Positions 33,790 through 41,234 of a stretch of DNA of 64,000 nt are shown in pieces; position 1 is the stretch's first letter; every line of letters starts with the position of its first letter. The stretch is from Gemmatimonadota bacterium (GTDB taxonomy: Bacteria; Gemmatimonadota; Gemmatimonadetes; Gemmatimonadales; GWC2-71-9). A model generated the notes under the pieces. The model was given only the letters and a program-made list of their open reading frames with translations, did no database searches and had not been told where the DNA came from. The position numbers and the translations under genes are program-made. Location of the stretch: the NCBI GenBank assembly GCA_029262195.1, contig JAJCZX010000021.1, forward strand, positions 202,448 through 266,447, read 5' to 3'.

Positions 33790-35406
33790 CTAAGTAGCGC
33801 TGGGGATCGTCCAATCTTGAGGCGATCCCCAGGCGGCTGTCTTCTCGACATCCCTCAGGAAATTGGCAACGTCATCCGGAATGTTTTCCGCGTGGGCGCC
33901 AACCTTTAAGCTGGAAATCGGGTTCCGCAAATCCGGCAGGATGACCCCGGGATTCATTATGTTTTCCGGGTCAAAGGCGTTTTTGATCTGCTTGAAAAAA
34001 GAGGTTACGCCCCTCCCGAAAACTGCATCCAACGTTCCTGCTCGCAACCTCCCGTCGCCATGCTCCCCGCAAGTGGTGCCGCCAAGTCTTGCGATGATTT
34101 CGGTCGCATCCATCAAGAGTTCTCCCAACCGCCGCTCGAGTTGAGGATCCGTCGTATCGACCAGCGCGTTGACGTGGAGATGGCCGTCACCCGCGTGCCC
34201 GAACGCTACGATTTCGACCGAGGCTTTGTGCGCAGCCGTTTTGATCGCCTCCAGGTATTCAGAAAGCAATTCCACGGGAACGCACCCGTCTTCAATGATT
34301 TGGAGAGATCGTCGGTGCTCCGGAAGCCTGGCCAGCGCAGGAGAAGCAGCGTGTCTGATCTCCCAAAGTTTTTCCGCCTCTTGCGGCGTTACCGCGGTGA
34401 ATACCTTTGACGCCAATCCGGACAGGTCGAACTGCGTAATCTCGATTTCTGTTTTCAGGTCATCGACTGAGTTGCGCTCGATGTCCACGATCAAAACGGC
34501 TTCGGCGGTACCAATGTCCAGTCTGGTGTTTTCGTTAGCCAGTTTCAGGAACGTCGAATCCAGTAGCTCGATGGCCGACGGGTTGTGCAGCTTTATGGCC
34601 AATATGGACTCACTTAAGCAGCGTGTATCCGGAATCACCACCAGCATTGTTCCTTTGTGGGTGGGTATCGGATCAAGCCTTAGTTCGACGGCCGTGATAA
34701 ACCCGAGAGTACCTTCAGATCCGATTATCAGGTCGAGAACATCTCCTGTATCCAAAAAGTGATTTAAAGCGTAGCCGCTTGAATTCTTGGAAGTCCTGGG
34801 GAAGGCAGTGCGAATGGACTCCTCGGCGGCCACGATTCCAGGAAGAACACGCGATTCGAATCGTTTTGTCGCCTCCGATGTTAGGCGGTGATCTCCTCGG
34901 CGGAGCCACTCGACCTCGCCGTCCGGAGTGACGAGTTCGACACCGTCGACCCAATCACGAATACTGCCGTATCGCACGGTTCGTGGTCCAGCAGCGTTTG
35001 CGGCCACCATGCCACCGACTGTACAAAAGGCCCTGCTGGATGGATCGGGTGGGAGGCGGAGGTGGCGGGATGAGGCGAGTTCATCCACGGCTGCCCACGT
35101 GCAGGCAGCACCGCTCAAAATATGGGACTCATCGGTGAACTCTAAGGGAGTGCCGAACGCTCGCGTATCCACCACGATGCCGGCACCAACATTGCCCCCG
35201 GGCATTCCGCTTCCCGCTCCCCGGGCTATTAAGCTGCTCTTCTTATCCCTGGCGAATTTTACAAGCGCGACCAGGTCGTCTATATCTTTAGGAACCGCCA
35301 CTGCAGAGGGTCGAATCCGGTAAGGTCCGGCTCCTTCGCTGTACGCGCACCGAGTTTTGAAATCGTCGGTCCAAATGCCGTTTAGGTCGGGAGAGGTTGC
35401 GGTCAT
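33790..35406 (-). CDS. FAD-binding oxidase (GlcD/D-lactate dehydrogenase type)
   Basis: A 538-aa flavoprotein of the VAO/GlcD family. The FAD-binding PCMH domain is at residues ~30-220 (RGAGSGMPGGNVGAGIVVD, in part) and the FAD-linked oxidase C domain has the GHAGDGHLHVNAL motif. It likely oxidises a 2-hydroxy acid such as D-lactate or glycolate, passing electrons to the respiratory chain. The last codons contain a perfect 10-bp inverted repeat CTGGGGATCG/CGATCCCCAG (33800-33832), which may also serve to end transcription from the convergent rocD gene. Substrate not determined. Confidence 0.9.
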   Translation of the reverse strand: MTATSPDLNGIWTDDFKTRCAYSEGAGPYRIRPSAVAVPKDIDDLVALVKFARDKKSSLIARGAGSGMPGGNVGAGIVVDTRAFGTPLEFTDESHILSGAACTWAAVDELASSRHLRLPPDPSSRAFCTVGGMVAANAAGPRTVRYGSIRDWVDGVELVTPDGEVEWLRRGDHRLTSEATKRFESRVLPGIVAAEESIRTAFPRTSKNSSGYALNHFLDTGDVLDLIIGSEGTLGFITAVELRLDPIPTHKGTMLVVIPDTRCLSESILAIKLHNPSAIELLDSTFLKLANENTRLDIGTAEAVLIVDIERNSVDDLKTEIEITQFDLSGLASKVFTAVTPQEAEKLWEIRHAASPALARLPEHRRSLQIIEDGCVPVELLSEYLEAIKTAAHKASVEIVAFGHAGDGHLHVNALVDTTDPQLERRLGELLMDATEIIARLGGTTCGEHGDGRLRAGTLDAVFGRGVTSFFKQIKNAFDPENIMNPGVILPDLRNPISSLKVGAHAENIPDDVANFLRDVEKTAAWGSPQDWTIPSAT

Positions 35407-35500
35407 GGCCAGCTTTGGTTGAATGGATCCGGTGATATAGCTTGAACAGTCAAATGTTGTGTCAATTCAATTTACCAGTTGTCCGGCGAACTCAAAGCGA

Positions 35501-36568
35501 ATGAGCGCAAACTCAGTCCCAGGTAACGGTGAAATCACTCCAGGCTCCAGGGCCGCGTGGGAGTGGTGCGCTCAGATTTTGCCGAAGGTTTCCAGGACGT
35601 TTGCGCTTACCATCCGACTCCTCCCATCGAGATTGCAACACCCTGTAACTGTTTCTTACCTGCTGTGCCGGATAGCCGATACGATTGAAGATGAATCGTC
35701 GGCTGACGTTTCAGTCGCCGACAAGACCAGGTTGCTGGGTGCCTTCGCGTCCAGTCTGGAGACGCCGGATGCCCAATTTTCAGCCGATCTGAAATCCTTT
35801 GTGGGAGAGGCGGATTCTCATGATGCCCGGCTTGCCCGCCGCGCTGATCTGGTGATCGGAGAGTTTTTTGAATTCGACGAGACGACCCGTCAGGCGATCA
35901 GGCCGTGGGTGCAGGAAATGTGCGAGGGCATGGGGCAATATGTGCAGCGCGGGATCGGTGAACTTACCCCAGACGGGGTGATCAAGAATCTTGAGGACCT
36001 GGAACGTTACTGCTATTACGTTGCGGGTACCGTCGGGAATCTTCTTACAGCGTTGTTTTTTGAAGACACCTCTTCAAGAGGAGGTGGCTCCGATGCGCGC
36101 CGGCTGGGCGAGAACTTCGGTCTAGGGCTACAACTCACAAACATCGTCGCGGATGCGCCGATGGATTGGCCCGAAGGCCGCTGTTATATCCCGCGGGAAT
36201 TATGCGAAAAGGTCGGGATCAAAGTCGATGAGTTGTTTGATCAAGAAAACCACGATCGGGCGCGGGCTGTCCTATCGCAACTCGCGGACCGGGCGCGCCA
36301 TCACCTGGGCGACGCTCTGAAGTATTTCATGCTATTACCGCGCCACCGCTTCAGGGAAAGGCTTTTCTGTCTTACCCCGCTTTTTCTGGCACTGAAGACG
36401 CTGAATGTGGTAGGAGACGACCCGGAGTTTCCCACGGCTGGCAACCGACCGAAAATCACCCGCAGGGACGTGTACCGGACGCTTGCGGTCGCAGCCTTTA
36501 TCGCACCAAGCAACAAACTTGCTTCCATGTATTTCAAGCGCCTTTCACGAACTGTTGTAAATCACTAA
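35501..36568 (+). CDS. Squalene/phytoene synthase
   Basis: A 355-aa all-helical prenyl-transferase fold. ATG 35501 is chosen; a GTG at 35459 is also in frame. The first Asp-rich motif is DTIED, the second NIVADAPMDW, both with the Asp pairs needed for Mg-diphosphate binding, followed by GRCYIP. Other blocks: VSRTFALTIRLLP and FGLGLQLTN. It condenses two C15 or C20 prenyl diphosphates, giving squalene or phytoene; the exact product cannot be told. No other isoprenoid gene is nearby. The substitution of the usual Arg before the second Asp motif by Ala (VADAP) is notable. Confidence 0.88.
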   Translation: MSANSVPGNGEITPGSRAAWEWCAQILPKVSRTFALTIRLLPSRLQHPVTVSYLLCRIADTIEDESSADVSVADKTRLLGAFASSLETPDAQFSADLKSFVGEADSHDARLARRADLVIGEFFEFDETTRQAIRPWVQEMCEGMGQYVQRGIGELTPDGVIKNLEDLERYCYYVAGTVGNLLTALFFEDTSSRGGGSDARRLGENFGLGLQLTNIVADAPMDWPEGRCYIPRELCEKVGIKVDELFDQENHDRARAVLSQLADRARHHLGDALKYFMLLPRHRFRERLFCLTPLFLALKTLNVVGDDPEFPTAGNRPKITRRDVYRTLAVAAFIAPSNKLASMYFKRLSRTVVNH

Positions 36569-36609
36569 CCTGATCTTTTTTTCATGCTTCCTAATAAGAG
36601 GAGTTCAAT

Positions 36610-36837
36610 ATGGAATCGATTGCTTCATTAGTGTTTGCTTTTGCAGCTGGGGCTGGAGTTATGTGGTGGGTGAACCGCCCGGCCAAGCGCCAATTCATGA
36701 TGATGATGGAAGCGATCGATACGGGCAAAGAGCGAGATAAGGACTGGAAATTCGTGCGAGATGACTCGGGGAATCCGACGGGTTTCCGTCTCATATATGG
36801 CGCCTCTTCTCCGACGGACAAGGCGGGGAGTATTTAA
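36610..36837 (+). CDS. Small membrane protein, 75 aa
   Basis: A 75-aa protein with a good ribosome-binding site (AAGAGGAGTT, then ATG 36610). It has an N-terminal membrane helix (SIASLVFAFAAGAGVMWWV), a basic/Met-rich stretch (RPAKRQFMMMMEA) and a hydrophilic tail (DDSGNPTGFRL). The tail resembles short periplasmic or cytoplasmic domains of unknown type. It follows the squalene synthase gene by 41 bp, so the two may be co-transcribed. No family recognised. Confidence 0.65.
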   Translation: MESIASLVFAFAAGAGVMWWVNRPAKRQFMMMMEAIDTGKERDKDWKFVRDDSGNPTGFRLIYGASSPTDKAGSI

Positions 36838-36843
36838 AAAGTC

Positions 36844-36865
36844 GGTAGGTGGGGAAGTGGGGAAG
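36844..36865. repeat. GGTAGGTGGG-type intergenic repeat, copy 1 (half-site)
   Basis: GGTAGGTGGGGAAGTGGGG (36844-36862, then AAG) matches 18 of 19 bases of the copy at 58766. It follows the small membrane gene and precedes vapB. Here only one arm is present, so it is not a hairpin. Confidence 0.6.
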
Positions 36866-37004
36866 AATGGCCGGTTCGATACCTGGAGCTGACCCGCGTT
36901 GAAATCGGCGGGCGTTGCAAGGGATTGGTGATGATCCAGCGCTGACAACGGTTTATCCTCTTTTCGTTGCTGCTGTAAGCATCCACCTCCTAGAGGTTGA
37001 AGTG

Positions 37005-37033
37005 TTGACTGGTGATAATACTGCTGATATACT
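37005..37033 (+). promoter_or_regulatory. vapBC promoter, apparently leaderless
   Basis: TTGACT (-35) and TATACT (-10) are separated by exactly 17 bp. The ATG of vapB is only 7 bp after the -10 box, so the transcript should start at or next to the start codon, with no room for a ribosome-binding site. Confidence 0.75.
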
Positions 37034-37047
37034 CATCTCTATGAGTA
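37030..37047. promoter_or_regulatory. Inverted repeat over -10 box and start codon of vapB
   Basis: TACTCAT (37030-37036) and ATGAGTA (37041-37047) form a perfect 7-bp inverted repeat with a 4-base centre. It overlaps the -10 box and the start codon, the right place for autorepression by the VapBC complex. A second short inverted repeat, ACCTC/GAGGT, lies at 36985-36997 just before the -35 box. Confidence 0.6.
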
Positions 37048-37286
37048 AGCGTTTGCAAGTGCTTTTCGACGAAGGTGAATTCGAAGAGATAAAAGGGGTT
37101 GCGGCACGTCATCAAATGACGGTAGCCGATTGGGTTCGTGGGGCTCTTCGCGAGGCGCGCCAGGCGGAGCCCAGGTTCAGCGACACTCGAAAATTGACTG
37201 CTGTGCGAGAGGCAACACGCTTTGAATATCCTGTTGCCGATATTGATCAGATGCTTTCCGAGACCGAATCCGGTTATCAGGAATGA
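37041..37286 (+). CDS. vapB: VapB-type antitoxin
   Basis: An 81-aa ribbon-helix-helix antitoxin: N-terminal [20 protein letters not shown] with a helix [18 protein letters not shown], a typical RHH fold, and a disordered tail that would wrap the toxin ([13 protein letters not shown]). ATG 37041 fits the promoter at 37005-37033; no Shine-Dalgarno is present, consistent with a leaderless start. Its stop overlaps the toxin start (ATGA). It should neutralise VapC and repress the operon. Confidence 0.85.
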   Translation: MSKRLQVLFDEGEFEEIKGVAARHQMTVADWVRGALREARQAEPRFSDTRKLTAVREATRFEYPVADIDQMLSETESGYQE

Positions 37287-37678
37287 TATTTGTCGATACC
37301 AACATTCCAATGTATTTGATCGGTTCTGAGCACCCGAACAAACTCGGAGCTCAACAACTATTAGAAACCGCGATCGCCCGCGGCCATCGATTGGTTTGTG
37401 ATGCGGAGGTTTTGCAGGAGATTATTCACCGGTACGTGAGCATCAGGAGGTTGGATGCGATTCAGTCGGCTTTCGATCTTCTTAAGGGGGTTATTGACGA
37501 AACTTTTTCGATAGAATCCAAAGACGTCGAACAGGCCAGTCAGGTTCTCCTGGCTTACGATGGTTTGTCCTCTCGAGATGCGCTACACGTTGCGATTATG
37601 AAACGCCACGGGGTCGATAGAATAATGAGTTTCGATTCTGGTTTTGATCGCGTTCCGGGGATTGAGCGACTGAGCTAG
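37283..37678 (+). CDS. vapC: VapC-type PIN-domain toxin
   Basis: A 131-aa PIN-domain ribonuclease. The acidic centre is Asp5 (MIFVDTN), Glu42 or Glu46 (AEVLQE), Asp99 (SSRDALH) and Asp118 (SFDSGFD), so the toxin appears intact. Such toxins cleave tRNA or rRNA and are held inactive by VapB. It is coupled to vapB by an ATGA overlap. Convergent with the following LVIVD gene. Operon likely acquired, as it is not related to the neighbours. Confidence 0.9.
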   Translation: MIFVDTNIPMYLIGSEHPNKLGAQQLLETAIARGHRLVCDAEVLQEIIHRYVSIRRLDAIQSAFDLLKGVIDETFSIESKDVEQASQVLLAYDGLSSRDALHVAIMKRHGVDRIMSFDSGFDRVPGIERLS

Positions 37679-37689
37679 AGGCAGGAAGT

Positions 37690-37713
37690 GGAGGGCCAGT
37701 TGCCTGACCCTCC
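37690..37713. terminator. Short hairpin between convergent vapC and LVIVD genes
   Basis: GGAGGG (37690-37695) and CCCTCC (37708-37713) form a 6-bp stem with a 12-base loop. No T-tract on either side. Possible bidirectional terminator. Confidence 0.3.
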
Positions 37714-37724
37714 GATCCTCAAAC

Positions 37725-40121
37725 CTAAGGAACCAGTTCCTGCCGTTCCTTTAGAATGAAAAGTCCTTCTCTCCGTCCGGTAGCCAGAATTACTCCGCTA
37801 TCGAAATAGGGATAATTGCTCCAGTTTCCGTGAAAACCCGGGACGTCTTCACCGGAAGGGAACGTGTCGAAGTACCCGATCTCCACCGGATTGGTTGGAT
37901 CGCTGATGTCGACCACGCGAAGTCCGGCCGTGTTGTTCGACTGATACATCCGATCGCCTCTGATGTAGAGGTTGTGGTCAGTCGAAGATGTTGTAGCGAA
38001 GTACTCCTTGACGAGAATGGGGTCGTCGAGATCCGTAATATCCCAAACGATAGTTCTGGTGTTTTCAACCTGCCCGGCTACTTCGTCTAACTCATCGTCG
38101 GAGAAGAAATAGCGGTGGTCGTCGGTGATCCAACCCTGGTGGGCATAACCAACGTTCGGATATGATGCCCGAGATACTGCTACCGGTGCGTCTTTGGTTG
38201 TGACATCGGCGATACTCAGAGCGGTCTCGTTCAGCCCAAAGCAGATTTCCCTGCCATGATAGTCTTCATCCGGTCCTTCGTAAACGATGCATTGAGCGTC
38301 GTGGCTGTAACCCGTGCTTCGTCGCCCGGTTTCTTCGTCGGCAAAGCAACCGGCAAAAGTCGGACTCTGCGGCTCGCGAATATCGACGATGTGGAGTCCT
38401 CCGCCGCAGGTCTCTCCGCCGCCACGCGCGCCAACAATGTATGCAAACCCGGTGCGTTCGTTGATCACAACGTTGTGACTGCTGGCGATGAGGTCATAGA
38501 GAGCGTCGGCTTCGAACTCCTCTGGTTCGCCGCTGACATCCCTGAGACGAGTGAGGTCGAAGACCTGCATGCCATGCTGTCCGGCGCCATCAGCTACGAT
38601 AAAGGCGTGATTGCGATAGACCTTGATGTCCCGCCACACCGCACCGTTAGAACCTGCGGTCATGGGCAGGTTGCCGAGGTATGTGGGATGGGAGGCGTCG
38701 GTTACGTCGACAAACGAGGCACGATCGTGCATTCCTACCAGCGCGTAGTCGCGTCCGGTGGTCGAATCCGTCCAACCCCAGACGTCATTGAGTTTTACAC
38801 CGCGGGTGCCGCCCATTTCAGAAACGGGCAAGAGCGAAATCATGTCGACCCGATTGCAACCGAAGTCGGCAGCCATCTCAGACTCGCAATTAACCTGGCT
38901 GCCTGCAACACCGGGTAAAGCCTCGAGTTCGCTGGCCAACCGATTGGCAAGATGCCACTGTCCGTTGTCTCCAGTTTCGTATATCGCGGCACTCCCGCCA
39001 CCGTAATCGTCACCGGGTGACGTGACAGCAACCAGCCCTCCAAGGGCCGCTAATCGGCTGCCGAAACGATCCCCGTTACCCATGTCCTCAAGAGAAACCT
39101 TATCAGCGGCTCCCCAATCGCCCTGTTCGGTCCACGCGAATCGGTAAACCCGTCCCTGGCGACCCGCGGCCCCCGATGCACCGACCCAGAGGTCCCTGTC
39201 AGTTACGGTTACTGCGGAGCCGAAGTTGGCTCGCGGAGATTGGTCGAACGGGTTCAACCGGCTGGTGTTGTTCCATTGTCCAGTGTCACCGTCGCGAACG
39301 AAAACGAATGCAGCCCCGGTGCCGGAATTGAATCCGGGTGCGCCGATGGCAGCATGTTCGCCGGAAAGGACCATGGCCGCTCCGAAAGCGGCGTTTTCTG
39401 ACAGCCCGTCAGCCTGTATCCGCTGGGCGGAAGTCCACAGTCCGGTCTCCGAGTTCAATTCGTATCGATAGACCGCTCCACTCCTGTCTCCTTCGCCGGG
39501 CGCTGTGATCATTGCGTGCTCCCCATCGACAACCACCACCGAACCGAATTGATCACGTCCACTCCCGTTGGCAACGACCAATTTTTGGGCCTGTCTCCAA
39601 CCGTTCTCAGTCTTTCGGAAAACGTATGCTGCGCCCTGTCCCTCATTCTGGCTGGAAGCCCCCACGAACGCATAGCCTCCGTTGAGGGCGACGCTTGTTC
39701 CGAAGTTGTCTCCGTCCTCAGCATCGTTTCCCGACAGAACCGCGACCTGGCTCCAATCGGCGTTGCCCACCTTTTCAAAGAAAAAGACTTGGCCACCTTC
39801 GGTGAGTGAGCTTACAACGAGGTCAGTGCCAGTGACGGCGAGTTGGAAACCAAACCCGTTGGCGGGCTCGGCGTTTTCAGGCATGATCGAGTGTGACTCA
39901 ACCCACGTTGAGCCACTTTTTTCGAATACGTGGACGAGGCCCGACGAATAATATGTTTCGGGTTCTCCAACGTATACGGCACCCTCGGTCACCGCGACGC
40001 TTCGTCCGAACCCGATTTGAGACGCATCGGGGTCGGCTGTGAAGTAGCTCTGAGCAGAGGCCGGAGCTGCGATCGTTAGGGCGGCCAGAGCAAGCGTGGC
40101 CTTGCAAAACAATTTCCTCAT
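37725..40121 (-). CDS. Exported FG-GAP plus LVIVD ('choice-of-anchor B') protein
   Basis: A 798-aa exported protein starting at ATG 40121 (GGGGAA upstream), with signal peptide KLFCKATLALAALTIAAPASA (in part). Residues ~30-390 hold FG-GAP-like blades such as DNFGTSVALNGGYAFVGASS (in part), repeated seven times, as in integrin-type propellers. The C-terminal half is the LVIVD/choice-of-anchor B propeller: DVWGWTDSTTGRDYALVGMHD, YRNHAFIVADGAGQHG and HNVVINERTGFAYIVGARGGG (all in part). Probably a secreted or surface protein with two fused propellers; ligand unknown. A relative of the lipoproteins at 53314 and 55231, but with FG-GAP blades in place of their Ig-like domains. Confidence 0.85.
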   Translation of the reverse strand: MRKLFCKATLALAALTIAAPASAQSYFTADPDASQIGFGRSVAVTEGAVYVGEPETYYSSGLVHVFEKSGSTWVESHSIMPENAEPANGFGFQLAVTGTDLVVSSLTEGGQVFFFEKVGNADWSQVAVLSGNDAEDGDNFGTSVALNGGYAFVGASSQNEGQGAAYVFRKTENGWRQAQKLVVANGSGRDQFGSVVVVDGEHAMITAPGEGDRSGAVYRYELNSETGLWTSAQRIQADGLSENAAFGAAMVLSGEHAAIGAPGFNSGTGAAFVFVRDGDTGQWNNTSRLNPFDQSPRANFGSAVTVTDRDLWVGASGAAGRQGRVYRFAWTEQGDWGAADKVSLEDMGNGDRFGSRLAALGGLVAVTSPGDDYGGGSAAIYETGDNGQWHLANRLASELEALPGVAGSQVNCESEMAADFGCNRVDMISLLPVSEMGGTRGVKLNDVWGWTDSTTGRDYALVGMHDRASFVDVTDASHPTYLGNLPMTAGSNGAVWRDIKVYRNHAFIVADGAGQHGMQVFDLTRLRDVSGEPEEFEADALYDLIASSHNVVINERTGFAYIVGARGGGETCGGGLHIVDIREPQSPTFAGCFADEETGRRSTGYSHDAQCIVYEGPDEDYHGREICFGLNETALSIADVTTKDAPVAVSRASYPNVGYAHQGWITDDHRYFFSDDELDEVAGQVENTRTIVWDITDLDDPILVKEYFATTSSTDHNLYIRGDRMYQSNNTAGLRVVDISDPTNPVEIGYFDTFPSGEDVPGFHGNWSNYPYFDSGVILATGRREGLFILKERQELVP

Positions 40122-40244
40122 TGAGAATTCCCCTGGTAGGCGGTGGTTTTCTGAGACCCTCAAACTCATAAACGCGGAGCGAGCCCACAAGGGATACACC
40201 GTGGGGCCGCGAGGGATCGCCGCAAAAGGGTTTTGGTTCACCGG

Positions 40245-40790
40245 TCAGGACTTGGTCCGGGACCCCCATAGCATGCGATGGAATCCCGCGGTTAGGTCCG
40301 GGGCCCTATGCCACGGAATTGTGAGGCCAGCCGACCGAATAGGGTGGGAAAGCAGCTGCCCAAGGCGGGTTTCGTGGACGAATCGGCCGCCTGGGACCAG
40401 AACGCGGGAAATTTCTTTGAGCGCCGTAGCGGCGTTTGCAATGTGGTAACACGTCCCGAAATCGATGACCAGATCAAAACACTCGTCTTCAAATGGGAGG
40501 CTTCGGACATCGGCGGTTCTTACAGTAGCCGCAAAACGGTCCGTCGAGATTCTCTGTTTCGCTTCCGCTATGAAACCCTGGTTTATGTCGATCCCAACGA
40601 GGGCGTTCGGTTTGCATAACCGCGCGAGCGGTGGGAGGGCCACGCCACGGCCGCACCCAACCTCCAGAATTCTGATTCCCGGCGGGATTTTCATCAGTCC
40701 GACGACAAGTGGGATTTCGATTAGCTCCTGGGTGAGGTTTCTCCGGCCGATGTTCGGGAACTCCTCATAGTCGTGGATTTGGGTAGACAT
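40245..40790 (-). CDS. SAM-dependent methyltransferase, UbiE-like
   Basis: A 181-aa class I methyltransferase. Motif I is ILEVGCGRGVALPPL, motif II ends VGIDINQGF, and the motif II/III region reads ADVRSLPFEDECFDLVIDF. Shorter than usual UbiE-type enzymes (about 250 aa), lacking the C-terminal part; ends shortly after motif VI. ATG start 133 bp from the divergent padR start. No operon partner; substrate unknown. Confidence 0.85.
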   Translation of the reverse strand: MSTQIHDYEEFPNIGRRNLTQELIEIPLVVGLMKIPPGIRILEVGCGRGVALPPLARLCKPNALVGIDINQGFIAEAKQRISTDRFAATVRTADVRSLPFEDECFDLVIDFGTCYHIANAATALKEISRVLVPGGRFVHETRLGQLLSHPIRSAGLTIPWHRAPDLTAGFHRMLWGSRTKS

Positions 40791-40868
40791 TGTCGCCTTG
40801 CACCTCGTTTAGTTCGGGTGGAAGGTGCGGGAGGTCCGTCAAGAGTTCGTCAAGGCCTTTCGGGGAAC

Positions 40869-40894
40869 TTTATTACATTCACTAATGTAGTAAA
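40869..40894. promoter_or_regulatory. PadR operator-like inverted repeat
   Basis: TTTATTACATT (40869-40879) and AATGTAGTAAA (40884-40894) form an inverted repeat with 11-bp arms and one mismatch, centred on CACT. It lies 28 bp before the padR start, an AT-rich stretch that also must hold the promoter. The ACAT/ATGT pattern is typical of PadR sites. Confidence 0.55.
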
Positions 40895-40922
40895 AATCAT
40901 TAATAAAAGAGGCGGATGGTTA

Positions 40923-41234
40923 ATGAAGGGCGAAAAACTGGGCGAATTTGAAGAATTGGTGCTGCTTGCAGTCCGGAAGGGTGCTGAAGAAGCGAACGGG
41001 ATCGTTATCCAACGAATCCTGGGAGAAGAGGCTGAAAGGTCGGTAAGCCTGGGTGCGATATACGCGGCTCTGGACCGGCTCGCACGCAAGCGCTACGTGG
41101 AGTCATGGCTTGGAGAACCTACCGCTATTAGAGGGGGGAAAAGGAAGAGACACTATCAGGTGACCCAGCCAGGGGTGGATGCCCTGCGGGCTACCAGGGC
41201 TGTGCGTGACAAACTCTGGGCAGCGGTTCAATGA
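40923..41234 (+). CDS. PadR-family transcriptional regulator
   Basis: A 103-aa PadR winged-helix regulator (MKGEKLGEFEELVLLAV, then LGAIYAALDRLARKRYV). ATG 40923 has GAGG upstream; the frame is open further but the start codon options there are poor. It lacks a long C-terminal dimer helix, as is usual for ADOP-linked PadR proteins. Its stop overlaps the permease start (ATGA). It likely represses the pair; a good operator-like palindrome lies just upstream. Confidence 0.92.
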   Translation: MKGEKLGEFEELVLLAVRKGAEEANGIVIQRILGEEAERSVSLGAIYAALDRLARKRYVESWLGEPTAIRGGKRKRHYQVTQPGVDALRATRAVRDKLWAAVQ

